Under the pieces are notes generated by a model. The model saw only the letters and a list, made by a program, of their open reading frames with translations. It ran no database searches and had not been told where the DNA came from. This document shows, piece after piece, positions 47,313 to 55,356 of a stretch of DNA of 58,311 nt. The translations under genes were made by a program, and so were the position numbers. Every line of letters starts with the position of its first letter. Within the stretch, counting starts at the first letter, position 1. The DNA is from DASWHK01 sp036398215. Its GTDB lineage: Bacteria > Acidobacteriota > UBA890. The stretch spans positions 1 through 58,311 of the forward strand of contig DASWHK010000272.1 of the NCBI GenBank assembly GCA_036398215.1. Direction: 5' to 3'.

Positions 47313-48695
47313 CTAGGAGTACCGCCGCGCTTTGATCCGGCCACCCTTCAAGAAGCCCTCGTAGTGGCGCATGATCAGCTGGCTCTCGACCTGGCGAACG
47401 GTGTCCATGGCGACGCCGACCAGGATCAGCAGAGAGGTGCCGCCGAAGTAGAAGTTGATTCCCAGGCCGGTTGTGAACCAGATCGGCAGGTTGCTGTCGA
47501 GCCACGGGCCGATGAACGGAAGCGGGGCCACCTGGAAGCCGGCAAGCAGGAACTGCGGCAGCAGCGAGACCAGCGTCAGGTAGATCGAGCCGATGAAGGT
47601 CAGGCGCGTCAGGATGCCGTCGATGTACTCGGCGGTGCGACGCCCCGGGCGGATCCCGGGGATGAAGCCGCCGTACTTGCGCATGTTGTCGGCGACGTCG
47701 ACCGGGTTGAAGATGATCGCCGTGTAGAAGTAGCAGAAGAAGATGATGCTGGCGGCGTAGAGGATGGTGTAGATGGGATGCCCCCAGTTGAGCGCCGCGG
47801 TGATCGCCTGTGCCCACGGGTGGGTGATGAATTGGGTGATCGTCTGCGGGAACATGATGATCGAGGAGGCGAAGATCACCGGGATGACGCCGGCCGTGTT
47901 GACCCGGATCGGCAGGTGGGTGCTCTGGCCGCCGTACATGCGCCGCCCGACGACGCGCTTGGCGTATTGCACGGGGATGCGCCGCTGCGAGCTTTCCATC
48001 AGCACGACGAAGCCGGTGACGAACACCATCATCGCCGCCAGCAGCAGCACGGTGAAGAGGGTGAGCGCTTCGACCTGGAGCTGCGCGTAGGTGCCGATGA
48101 TGCCGCCCGGCAGGCCCACCGCGATGCCGGCGAAGATGAGCAGCGAGATCCCGTTGCCGACGCCGCGCTCGGAGATCTGTTCACCGAGCCACATCAGGAA
48201 CGCCGTGCCGGTGGTCAGGGTGAGCACCGCCATCAGCCGGAAAGCCCACCCCGGCTCGAGGACGAACGGCTCGCCGGTGCCGGAGGGGGCCTCCAGCGCG
48301 AAGGCGATGCCGGTCGACTGGATCAGCGAGAGCACCACGGTCAGATAGCGGGTGTAGCGGGTGATCTTCTTGCGTCCCAGCTCGCCTTCCTTCTGCAACT
48401 TCTCCAGGTAGGGCCAGACGACGGTCAGCAGCTGCAGGATGATCGAGGCCGAGATGTACGGCATGATGCCGAGGGCGAACACCGTCATCTGGCTGAGCGC
48501 CTGGCCGGAAAACAGGTTCACGAGGCCGAAGAAGTTGCCGGCCTGCGACTCGAAGAACTCCAGGATCGCGCCGGAGTTCACCCCCGGGATCGGGATGTTG
48601 GCGCCGACCCGGAAGACCGCGAGGAGACCGAACGTATAGAGGACACGGTTCCGCAGATCGGGGATCGCGAAGATGTTGCGGACCGTGTCTTTCAC
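47313..48695 (-). CDS. secY: Protein translocase channel subunit SecY
   Basis: The 460 residues have ten membrane segments and the family blocks NIPIPGVNSGAI, ALGIMPYISASIILQLL (plug region after TM1 and TM2/3) and VQYAKRVVGRR. SecY forms the membrane channel of the general secretion pathway with SecE and SecG. It overlaps rplO by 4 bp and is followed by adk after 1 bp. The many exported proteins in this window would pass through it, except those with Tat signals. Confidence 0.97.
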   Translation of the reverse strand: MKDTVRNIFAIPDLRNRVLYTFGLLAVFRVGANIPIPGVNSGAILEFFESQAGNFFGLVNLFSGQALSQMTVFALGIMPYISASIILQLLTVVWPYLEKLQKEGELGRKKITRYTRYLTVVLSLIQSTGIAFALEAPSGTGEPFVLEPGWAFRLMAVLTLTTGTAFLMWLGEQISERGVGNGISLLIFAGIAVGLPGGIIGTYAQLQVEALTLFTVLLLAAMMVFVTGFVVLMESSQRRIPVQYAKRVVGRRMYGGQSTHLPIRVNTAGVIPVIFASSIIMFPQTITQFITHPWAQAITAALNWGHPIYTILYAASIIFFCYFYTAIIFNPVDVADNMRKYGGFIPGIRPGRRTAEYIDGILTRLTFIGSIYLTLVSLLPQFLLAGFQVAPLPFIGPWLDSNLPIWFTTGLGINFYFGGTSLLILVGVAMDTVRQVESQLIMRHYEGFLKGGRIKARRYS

Positions 48696-49138
48696 CCGAG
48701 GACCTCGGTCGTTCCGCCCGCCGCCTCGATCTTGGCCACCGCACCCTTGGAGAAGCGGTGCGCTTTGACGTTCAAGGCGACCTCGACCTCACCCTTGCCG
48801 AGGATGACGATGCCGTCGAAGCGTCCCTTCACCAGCTTGGCCTCGGCGAGCGCCGCCGGATCCACCGTGCTGCCGGCGGCGAAGCCGGCGAGCTGGCGCA
48901 GGTTGACCTCCGCCCATTGCTTCCGGAAAGGCTCGTTGCTGAAGCCGCGCTTGGGGATGCGGCGAACCAGCGGCATCTGGCCGCCCTCGAACGCCGCCTT
49001 GTGCTTGTAGCCGGAGCGCGACTTGGCGCCCTTGTGGCCGCGACCCGACGTCTTGCCGGTGCCCGACCCGTGCCCGCGGCCGACGCGCTTGCGCGGCTGC
49101 CGAGTGCCCGACTTGAGCCGCACGTCGTGCAGCTTCAT
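48692..49138 (-). CDS. rplO: 50S ribosomal protein L15
   Basis: The 148 residues start MKLHDVRLKSGTRQPRKRVG. The Gly/Arg/Lys-rich N-terminal tail (GRGHGSGTGKTSGRGHKGAK) is typical of L15. The C-terminal domain is short and ends GGTTEVLG. It overlaps the rpmD stop and the secY start by 4 bp each. Confidence 0.97.
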   Translation of the reverse strand: MKLHDVRLKSGTRQPRKRVGRGHGSGTGKTSGRGHKGAKSRSGYKHKAAFEGGQMPLVRRIPKRGFSNEPFRKQWAEVNLRQLAGFAAGSTVDPAALAEAKLVKGRFDGIVILGKGEVEVALNVKAHRFSKGAVAKIEAAGGTTEVLG

Positions 49139-49575
49139 GACCCACCTCCAGCGGACTTCTTCTTCCCGGCTTTCTTCTTCGTGGCTTTCTTCTTGGCGGT
49201 CTTCTTCTTGGCGGTCTTGCCGCCGCCGGCCGCGGCCGCTTTCGTCTTCTTCTTGGAGGCGGTCTTCGTGGCCTTGGTCTTCTTCTCCGCGGCCTTCCGG
49301 GGGGGCTCCGCGGCGGCCTTCGGCAGCGGCTTGGCGGCGGCCTTCGGTCTCACGGGGCCGGCGCCGCCGGCGACGGCAACGTCGGCCGGCCCCTCGATGC
49401 GCACCAGGTGCCCGATGAGGCGCACCGCGCCGCGAACGGCAGGGTTGTCGGGGCGCTCCACGACGTGGCCAATGCGGCGCAGTCCGAGCGTCCGCAGCAC
49501 GTCGCGTTGCTTGGCGGTCTGCCCGATCTTGCTGCGGACCTGGCGGATGCGCAGCATGTTGTCGTTCTTGGCCAC
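49135..49575 (-). CDS. rpmD: 50S ribosomal protein L30 with long Lys/Ala-rich C-terminal tail
   Basis: The L30 core is residues 1-62 (QVRSKIGQTAKQRDVLRTLG, then HVVERPDN). It is followed by an 84-residue tail with about 25 Lys and many Ala in AKKK/TKKK-like repeats, resembling eukaryotic histone H1 tails and bacterial HC-type proteins. Ordinary L30 is about 60 residues. A GTG start at 49575 (AKNDNMLRIRQVR) is chosen; a longer ATG reading would overlap rpsE. The tail is in frame up to a normal stop that overlaps the rplO start. Confidence 0.88.
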   Translation of the reverse strand: MAKNDNMLRIRQVRSKIGQTAKQRDVLRTLGLRRIGHVVERPDNPAVRGAVRLIGHLVRIEGPADVAVAGGAGPVRPKAAAKPLPKAAAEPPRKAAEKKTKATKTASKKKTKAAAAGGGKTAKKKTAKKKATKKKAGKKKSAGGGS

Positions 49576-49594
49576 TGTCTGGTTCCCGTCGTTT

Positions 49595-50131
49595 CTAGCC
49601 GGCTTCGTACCCCTGATGGACGGCGACGTCCTCCGGGCTGAGGCCGCGCTGGCGAGCCACCTCGGAAGGATCACGTAACTGATCGAGGGCGGCAAAGGTC
49701 GCCTTCAACATGTTGTGCGGATTGTGCGATCCGAGGCACTTGGTCAGGATGTCGTGGATTCCCGCGAGCTCGACGACGGCACGCACCGCCGCCCCGGCGA
49801 TGACGCCGGTCCCCGGGCCCGCCGGCTTCAGAAGCACCTTGCCGGCGCCGAACCTGCCGGTCACCTCGTAGGGGATCGTCGTCCCCATCAGCGGCACCCG
49901 CCGGAGGTTCTTGCGCCCGACCTGGACGGCCTTGCGAATGGCGAGCTGGACTTCCTTGGCCTTGCCGAGGCCGTAGCCTACATGGCCGTGCTTGTCACCG
50001 ACGACCACCAGGGCGTTGAAGCCCAGGTTCTTGCCGCCCTTGACCACCTTGGTGACCCTGTTGATCGTCACCACGGTGTCCTGGAGCTCGTGCTCCAGCG
50101 TATCCGGGTCAATTCGTTCGCTATTCTGCAT
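49595..50131 (-). CDS. rpsE: 30S ribosomal protein S5
   Basis: The 178 residues contain the S5 double-stranded RNA-binding-like domain (INRVTKVVKGGKNLGFNALV) and the second domain with VLLKPAGPGTGVIAGAAVR. S5 influences accuracy and the 30S entry channel. It follows rplR by 36 bp and precedes rpmD by 19 bp. The C-terminus is slightly extended (RQRGLSPEDVAVHQGYEAG). Confidence 0.97.
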   Translation of the reverse strand: MQNSERIDPDTLEHELQDTVVTINRVTKVVKGGKNLGFNALVVVGDKHGHVGYGLGKAKEVQLAIRKAVQVGRKNLRRVPLMGTTIPYEVTGRFGAGKVLLKPAGPGTGVIAGAAVRAVVELAGIHDILTKCLGSHNPHNMLKATFAALDQLRDPSEVARQRGLSPEDVAVHQGYEAG

Positions 50132-50167
50132 CCTCGATCCTTTGTCTAGAAGGCGGGCTTGGTGAAA

Positions 50168-50545
50168 CTAGAACTCCAGCCCGACTTCACGGGCCGCGTC
50201 GGCGATGGCGCGGACGCGGCCATGGTACGCGTATCCACCGCGGTCGAAAATCACCCTGCTGATCCCTGCCGCCTTCGCCCTCTCGCCCAGCAGCTTGCCG
50301 GCGGCGGCGGCGGCGGCGACCGTTGCGCCGTGTTGGAACCCCTGTTCCTTGAATGCCGGCTCCTGAGTCGAGAGCGACACCAGCGTCTTGCCTTGGACGT
50401 CGTCGATGACCTGCAAATGGACGTGGCGGTCGGAACGAAATACCGACAAGCGCGGGCGCTCGGTGGTGCCGCGCACGCGCCGCTGGATCCGCTGGCGGAC
50501 GGCGCGGCGGCGGAGCTCTTTCTTCTTTCGACGTTGGTTCAACAT
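50168..50545 (-). CDS. rplR: 50S ribosomal protein L18
   Basis: The 125 residues have a basic start (MLNQRRKKKELRRRAVRQRI), then RPRLSVFRSDRHVHLQVIDD and the ending FDRGGYAYHGRVRAIADAAR. L18 binds 5S rRNA. It lies 6 bp after rplF. Confidence 0.97.
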   Translation of the reverse strand: MLNQRRKKKELRRRAVRQRIQRRVRGTTERPRLSVFRSDRHVHLQVIDDVQGKTLVSLSTQEPAFKEQGFQHGATVAAAAAAGKLLGERAKAAGISRVIFDRGGYAYHGRVRAIADAAREVGLEF

Positions 50546-50551
50546 TTTCGC

Positions 50552-51100
50552 TTACCCTATGCCGCCGACGCCGGCCTTGCCGACCTTCTTGCGGACAATC
50601 TCGTCCTTGTAGCGGATGCCCTTGCCCTTGTAGGGGTCCGGGGGGCGGACGCGGCGGATCCGCGCCGCCGTCTCCCCGACCAGCTGCTTGTCGATGCCCT
50701 TTACGGTGATCGTCGTCTGGTCCTCGACGCTGATCTCGATGCCGTCGGGGACCGGGAACTCGACCGGGTGCGAAAAGCCCACCTGGAGCACCAGGTTGGC
50801 GCCTTCCAGCCGGGCGCGGTAGCCGATGCCTTCGATGCGCAGTCCGCGCTCGAAGCCCTCGTTGACCCCCAGCACCGCGTTGGCGGCGAGCGCTCGCGCC
50901 AGGCCGTGGAAGGCCCGCGTCTGCTTGTGGTCGTTGGCCCGCTCGAAGCGGAACTCGCCGTCCGCGGCGACCATCTTGATTCCCGGCGGCAGCGGGCTGC
51001 TCAGCTCCCCCTTGGGGCCGCTGACCTTCAGCGTCTCACCCTTCTGCTCGACGGAAACCCCGTCGGGAACTGCGATCGGCTTCAATCCCACTCGCGACAT
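50552..51100 (-). CDS. rplF: 50S ribosomal protein L6
   Basis: The 182 residues start MSRVGLKPIAVPDGVSVEQK; a longer upstream frame would overlap rpsH. Two homologous folds are visible, and the C-terminal motif RIRRVRPPDPYKGKGIRY is conserved. L6 lies near the GTPase-associated centre. It is followed by rplR after 6 bp. Confidence 0.97.
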   Translation of the reverse strand: MSRVGLKPIAVPDGVSVEQKGETLKVSGPKGELSSPLPPGIKMVAADGEFRFERANDHKQTRAFHGLARALAANAVLGVNEGFERGLRIEGIGYRARLEGANLVLQVGFSHPVEFPVPDGIEISVEDQTTITVKGIDKQLVGETAARIRRVRPPDPYKGKGIRYKDEIVRKKVGKAGVGGIG

Positions 51101-51102
51101 GG

Positions 51103-51498
51103 CTACCAGACCTGGCAAATGATCTCGCCGCCGACGCCGAGCTCCCGGCAACGGCGGTCGGTCAACAACCCCTGGGAAGTCGAAACAATGGCGATGCCCA
51201 GCCCGTTGAGCACCACGGGCACGTCGTCCTTGCCGCAATACACCCGGCGACCGGGCTTGCTGACGCGCTCGATCCGCCGGATGACGGGCTCGCGGCCGTC
51301 GCTGTACTTCAGCGTGACCTCGATATCGCGCTCTCTGTCGCCCACGCCGGTCTTGACGTCGCCGACGAACCCCTCCTCCTGGAGGATGCGGGCGATCTCC
51401 TTCTTGACCCCCGAGGAGGGAATCCGCACGGCATCGTGCTTGGCCTGCAGACCGTTGCGGATCCGCGTCAACATGTCGGCAATCGGATCAGTCATCAT
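51103..51498 (-). CDS. rpsH: 30S ribosomal protein S8
   Basis: The 131 residues start MTDPIADMLTRIRNGLQAKH (second Met) and end with ISTSQGLLTDRRCRELGVGG plus a short tail, all typical of S8. S8 is a primary 16S-binding protein and the usual spc-operon autoregulator. It is 2 bp before rplF. Confidence 0.97.
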   Translation of the reverse strand: MMTDPIADMLTRIRNGLQAKHDAVRIPSSGVKKEIARILQEEGFVGDVKTGVGDRERDIEVTLKYSDGREPVIRRIERVSKPGRRVYCGKDDVPVVLNGLGIAIVSTSQGLLTDRRCRELGVGGEIICQVW

Positions 51499-51510
51499 GG
51501 CTCGTTCGTC

Positions 51511-51696
51511 CTACCAGCTTGCCTTGCGAACCCCCGGGATCTCGCCGCGCAGGGCGCGCTCCCGGAAGCAGATGCGGCACATCTCGAATCGACGCATGTA
51601 GGCGCGGCTGCGGCCACAGATCCTGCAGCGATTGTTCTTGCGAACCTTGAACTTGGGCTTGCGCCGCGCCTTGGCTATCCATGCAGTCGTCGCCAC
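51511..51696 (-). CDS. rpsN: 30S ribosomal protein S14, zinc-binding type
   Basis: The 61 residues include CRICG and CRICF pairs, the zinc ligands of the short (type Z) S14, within NNRCRICGRSRAYMRRFEMC. It is smaller than the zinc-free form of enterobacteria (about 100). It lies between rplE and rpsH as usual. Confidence 0.97.
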   Translation of the reverse strand: MATTAWIAKARRKPKFKVRKNNRCRICGRSRAYMRRFEMCRICFRERALRGEIPGVRKASW

Positions 51697-51707
51697 GTGT
51701 TTTTACC

Positions 51708-52253
51708 CTATGTCTGCTGGCGGAACGGAATGCCGAGGCCCTGCAGCAGGGCACGCGCCGGCTCGTCGCTTTCCGCCGTTGTACAAATCGTCACGTTCAT
51801 GCCCCGAACCCGATCGACCTTGGTGTAGTCGACCTCGGGGAAGATCAGTTGGTCCTTGAGGCCCATCGTGTAGTTGCCGCGACCGTCGAACGAGTCCCGC
51901 GGCATGCCGCGGAAGTCGCGCACGCGCGGCAGCACGATGGTGATCAGGCGGTCGAGGAACTCGAACATCCGGTCGCCGCGCAGCGTCACGGTGGCGCCGA
52001 TCGGCATTCCTTCGCGCAAGCGGAAGGAGGCCACCGACTTGCGGGCCCGCCGGATGCTGGGCCGCTGCCCGGTGATCACGGCGAGCTCGTCGACGGCCCT
52101 GTCGAGCTCCTTGATGTCCTGCGTGGCGCGCCCGACCCCGACGTTGATGACCACCTTGATGAGCCGTGGAACGGCCATCGGGTTGCTCTCGTCGAGCTCC
52201 TCTTGGAGCCGGGCGCGAAGCTCTTTGTCGTAGAATTCCTTGAGCCGGGCCAT
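51708..52253 (-). CDS. rplE: 50S ribosomal protein L5
   Basis: The 181 residues start MARLKEFYDKELRARLQEEL and contain GQRPSIRRARKSVASFRLRE and the strand GLKDQLIFPEVDYTKVD, both diagnostic for L5. L5 binds 5S rRNA and forms a bridge to S13. The ATG at 52253 is 2 bp after the rplX stop. Confidence 0.97.
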   Translation of the reverse strand: MARLKEFYDKELRARLQEELDESNPMAVPRLIKVVINVGVGRATQDIKELDRAVDELAVITGQRPSIRRARKSVASFRLREGMPIGATVTLRGDRMFEFLDRLITIVLPRVRDFRGMPRDSFDGRGNYTMGLKDQLIFPEVDYTKVDRVRGMNVTICTTAESDEPARALLQGLGIPFRQQT

Positions 52254-52255
52254 GA

Positions 52256-52588
52256 TCAAGACTTGTCGAGCGCCGCACCGGACTTGCGGGCGATCCGTAT
52301 CCTGCTGCCGTCCTGCAGGATCTCGCGGCCGACCCGGGTGGGCGCGTTGGTTTCGGGGCAGATCACGGCAACGTTGCTGAGGTGCAACGGCGCCTCGCGC
52401 TGGACGACCCCGCCCTTGACGTTCTTGGCGGGATTGGCTTTCACGGCCTTCTTGACCATGTTGACGCCTTCGACAAGCACCTTTTGCTCTTTCGGGAGTA
52501 CCCGCATTACCCGGCCGGTCTTGCCGCGGTCCTTGCCGGCGATCACGTACACCTGGTCGTTCTTGCGGATGTTCACGTTCGTGCGCAC
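52256..52588 (-). CDS. rplX: 50S ribosomal protein L24
   Basis: The 110 residues contain the KOW-type block NDQVYVIAGKDRGKTGRVMR and VEGVNMVKKAVKANPAKNVK. L24 initiates assembly of the large subunit near the exit tunnel. It is followed immediately by rplE. Confidence 0.97.
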   Translation of the reverse strand: MRTNVNIRKNDQVYVIAGKDRGKTGRVMRVLPKEQKVLVEGVNMVKKAVKANPAKNVKGGVVQREAPLHLSNVAVICPETNAPTRVGREILQDGSRIRIARKSGAALDKS

Positions 52589-52590
52589 GT

Positions 52591-52962
52591 TCAGAGCACC
52601 TCTGGAGCCAGCGAGACGATCTTCATGAAGCGACGCTCGCGCAGCTCGCGGGCCACCGGGCCGAAGACGCGGGTTCCGATGGGCTCGTTGTTGTTGTCGA
52701 TCAGCACGGCGGCATTGGTGTCGAAACGGATGTAGGAGCCGTCCTTGCGGGCCGTCTCCTTGGCCGTGCGAACGATCACGGCTCGCACGACCTCACCCTT
52801 CTTCACGGTCCCCTTCGGCGCTGCCTCCTTCACCGAGGCGGAGATCACGTCCCCTACCCCGGCGGTGGTGCCAATGCTGGAGCCACCGAGCGGCTGGATA
52901 CAGGCGATCTTCCTCGCCCCCGAGTTGTCGGCAACTTCCAGTATGGTTTGCATGCGAATCAT
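52591..52962 (-). CDS. rplN: 50S ribosomal protein L14
   Basis: The 123 residues start MIRMQTILEVADNSGARKIA, the strongly conserved N-terminus, and end ELRERRFMKIVSLAPEVL. GAGGG lies about 6 bases before the ATG, which decides the start. L14 forms intersubunit bridges. It is 2 bp before rplX. Confidence 0.97.
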   Translation of the reverse strand: MIRMQTILEVADNSGARKIACIQPLGGSSIGTTAGVGDVISASVKEAAPKGTVKKGEVVRAVIVRTAKETARKDGSYIRFDTNAAVLIDNNNEPIGTRVFGPVARELRERRFMKIVSLAPEVL

Positions 52963-52985
52963 GGCGATCCCTCGGTAGCCGCCCC

Positions 52986-53279
52986 TCAGGCACTCGGCGC
53001 GCGCTCGACGACCTCGACCACCCGCCAGCGTTTTTGCCGCGACATCGGCCGGCATTCGATGATCCGGACCCGATCTCCGGTCCGACAGTCGTTCTTCTCG
53101 TCGTGCGCCACGAACTTACGCCGTTCCCGAACGACCTTCTTGTACAGCGGGTGCGACGACGCCCTCTCGACGGCGACGACGACGGTCTTGTCCATCCGGT
53201 CGCTCGTCACGACCCCGATCTCCTCGCGGCCGCGGCCTCGCCGATCGACGGGGTTATTATCGGTCTGTTCGGCAGCCAT
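52986..53279 (-). CDS. rpsQ: 30S ribosomal protein S17
   Basis: The 97 residues have a short polar leader (about 1-18) before the conserved core (IGVVTSDRMDKTVVVAVERA, HPLYKKVVRERRKFVAHDE). S17 is an OB-fold primary 16S-binding protein. It lies 21 bp after rpmC. Confidence 0.97.
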   Translation of the reverse strand: MAAEQTDNNPVDRRGRGREEIGVVTSDRMDKTVVVAVERASSHPLYKKVVRERRKFVAHDEKNDCRTGDRVRIIECRPMSRQKRWRVVEVVERAPSA

Positions 53280-53300
53280 CTGCTCGTTCCTTCAAGTCGT

Positions 53301-53543
53301 TCACTCTTCGCTGGAGGCCGGCGCTTTCGCGGCTTCTTGCTTGCCGGCGCCATCGTCGATGTCGCGCTGCCGCCGGATGGTGAGGGCGCGGGCGATGTCC
53401 TTGCGAACGCCACGCAGCATCTGCGGGCTCTCGATCTGCCCGGTCGATTGCTGGAAACGCAGCTTCAGGAGCTGCTCGTGGAGCTCCTGCACGCGGGTGT
53501 CGAGCTCGTCCCGCGACAGGTCTCGCAGGCTCTCCGACTTCAT
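53301..53543 (-). CDS. rpmC: 50S ribosomal protein L29
   Basis: The 80-residue helical protein contains LRDLSRDELDTRVQELHEQL and the LKLRFQQSTGQIESP block, with an Ala/Glu-rich C-terminal extension. L29 sits at the exit tunnel where trigger factor and SRP dock. It overlaps rplP by 4 bp. Confidence 0.96.
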   Translation of the reverse strand: MKSESLRDLSRDELDTRVQELHEQLLKLRFQQSTGQIESPQMLRGVRKDIARALTIRRQRDIDDGAGKQEAAKAPASSEE

Positions 53544-53962
53544 TCGAGCTCCTCCTCGATCCGCCGCGCGAAGCGGGTGCGGATCGGCAGCTTGGCGGCC
53601 GCCAGCCGCATCGCCTCACGGGCCAGTTCCTCGGTAACGCCTTCCATCTCGTAGAGGATGCGGCCGGGCTTGATCACCACCACCCACTCTTCGGGGGGGC
53701 CCTTGCCCTTGCCCATGCGGGTCTCGGCCGGCTTCTTGGTCACCGGCTTGTCGGGAAAGATGCGGATCCAGACCTTGCCGCCGCGCTTGGCGTGGCGGGT
53801 CATCGCCACGCGCGCGGCTTCGATCTGGCGGTTGGTGATCCAGCCGTCCTGCACCGCTTGCAACCCGTACTCGCCGAACTCGACCGTCGCGCCGGCCTTC
53901 GCCCGGCCGGTGCGGCGCCCGCGGTGCTGCTTGCGGTACTTCGATTTCTTCGGCATCAACAT
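53540..53962 (-). CDS. rplP: 50S ribosomal protein L16
   Basis: The 140 residues start MLMPKKSKYRKQHRGRRTGR and contain FGEYGLQAVQDGWITNRQIE and MGKGKGPPEEWVVVIKPGRI. L16 helps position A-site tRNA. It overlaps rpmC by 4 bp and follows rpsC after 56 bp. Confidence 0.97.
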   Translation of the reverse strand: MLMPKKSKYRKQHRGRRTGRAKAGATVEFGEYGLQAVQDGWITNRQIEAARVAMTRHAKRGGKVWIRIFPDKPVTKKPAETRMGKGKGPPEEWVVVIKPGRILYEMEGVTEELAREAMRLAAAKLPIRTRFARRIEEELE

Positions 53963-54018
53963 CGTTCGAATTTCCTCTCAGCGGCGCCGTTGCCAGGCGC
54001 CAGCCGCGCAATCCCCGG

Positions 54019-54669
54019 TCACAATGTGGCGCTACGATCGTCGATATCGAGGATCTGGCCGCGGTATACCCAAACCTTCACGCCGATCTTCCCGTACGTC
54101 GTACTGCTCTCGGCAAACCCGTAGTCGATGTCGGCCCGTAGCGTGTGCAGCGGCAGCTTGCCCTGCAGGTACCACTCCGAACGGGCGATCTCGAGGCCGC
54201 CCAGGCGGCCGCTGCAGCGGACCTTGATGCCCTCGGCGCCGAAGCGCATCGCGGTTTCCACAGCCCGCCGCATGGCGCGGCGGAACGCCACCCGCCGCTC
54301 CAGCTGCAGGGCGATGTTCTCGGCGATCAGTTGGGCGTCGAGCTCGGGGCGGTGCACCTCCTGGATGTTCACGTACACTTCGCGCCGCGTCTTGTTTTCG
54401 ATGTCCTTCTTCAAGCGATCGACCTCGGAGCCGTTGCGACCGATCACGATCCCCGGCCGCGACGTATGGATGTCGACCTTCAGCTTGTTGGCGGCGCGCT
54501 CGATGTCGACCCGCGCTACCCCTGCATGGTGGAAGCGATCGCGGATCATCTTGCGCAGCGCGATGTCCTCGTGCAGCAGGTTGGCGTAATCACGCTTGGC
54601 GAACCATCGCGAGCGCCACTCCTCGGTGTAGCCGAGGCGGAAGCCAACCGGATGAACCTTCTGCCCCAT
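54019..54669 (-). CDS. rpsC: 30S ribosomal protein S3
   Basis: The 216 residues start MGQKVHPVGFRLGYTEEWRS. The KH domain has the loop RPGIVIGRNGSEVDRLKKDI, and the C-terminal domain contains RRAMRRAVETAMRFGAEGIK. S3 forms part of the mRNA entry channel. It begins 1 bp after the rplV stop. Confidence 0.97.
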   Translation of the reverse strand: MGQKVHPVGFRLGYTEEWRSRWFAKRDYANLLHEDIALRKMIRDRFHHAGVARVDIERAANKLKVDIHTSRPGIVIGRNGSEVDRLKKDIENKTRREVYVNIQEVHRPELDAQLIAENIALQLERRVAFRRAMRRAVETAMRFGAEGIKVRCSGRLGGLEIARSEWYLQGKLPLHTLRADIDYGFAESSTTYGKIGVKVWVYRGQILDIDDRSATL

Positions 54670-54670
54670 T

Positions 54671-55030
54671 TCAGCCTTTCCTCTCCGACAGCTTCACCGT
54701 GATGTGACTGGTTCGTTTGATGATCGGATACGCGCGGCCCATCGGCTGGGGGCGGATCCGCGTCGGCAACGACGGCCCCTGGTTCACGAACACCTCGGCA
54801 ACCACGAGGCGGTCGACGTCGACGCCTGGATCCAGGCTCTCGGCGTTGGCGATCGCCGAGCGCACGACCTTCTCGAGCTGCCGGGCCGCCTTGCGCGTCG
54901 ACAGCTCCAGCGTGCCGAGGGCATCCGGGACGCTGCGCCCACGGATGCTGTCGGCGATCAGGCGCACCTTGGTCGGGGCGCCGCGCACGAATCGAGCCGT
55001 TGCCTTGCTGACCGCTTCCATTTCCTTCAT
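54671..55030 (-). CDS. rplV: 50S ribosomal protein L22
   Basis: The 119 residues start MKEMEAVSKATARFVRGAPT and contain KVRLIADSIRG and the C-terminal RPQPMGRAYPIIKRTSHITV of the L22 tunnel hairpin region. The start at 55030 is favoured over a longer reading that would overlap rpsS. L22 lines the peptide exit tunnel. Confidence 0.96.
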   Translation of the reverse strand: MKEMEAVSKATARFVRGAPTKVRLIADSIRGRSVPDALGTLELSTRKAARQLEKVVRSAIANAESLDPGVDVDRLVVAEVFVNQGPSLPTRIRPQPMGRAYPIIKRTSHITVKLSERKG

Positions 55031-55052
55031 CTCTGCCGCCGTCCCCCGGCCC

Positions 55053-55346
55053 CTATGCAAACCCGACCGTGCGCTCGGTCTTCTTGGCGCCGCTCGAGTG
55101 GCTGCGGAACGTCCGCGTCGGAGCGAACTCGCCGAGCTTGTGCCCCACCATGTTCTCGGTGATGTAGACGGGAATGAACCTCTTGCCATTGTGGACGGCC
55201 AGTGTATGGCCGACCATCTCGGGGACGATCGTCGAGCGGCGTGACCAGGTCTTGATGACCTGCCGCTCGCCGCCGCGATTCATCGCCTCGAGCTTGCGGC
55301 CCAGCGACGGCGCCACGTACGGCCCCTTTTTCAAAGATCTCCCCAT
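55053..55346 (-). CDS. rpsS: 30S ribosomal protein S19
   Basis: The 97 residues start MGRSLKKGPYVAPSLGRKLE and contain IKTWSRRSTIVPEMVGHTLA and GHKLGEFAPTRTFRSH. S19 lies in the head and pairs with S13. It lies between rplB and rplV. Confidence 0.97.
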   Translation of the reverse strand: MGRSLKKGPYVAPSLGRKLEAMNRGGERQVIKTWSRRSTIVPEMVGHTLAVHNGKRFIPVYITENMVGHKLGEFAPTRTFRSHSSGAKKTERTVGFA

Positions 55347-55356
55347 TCTCTAACCT

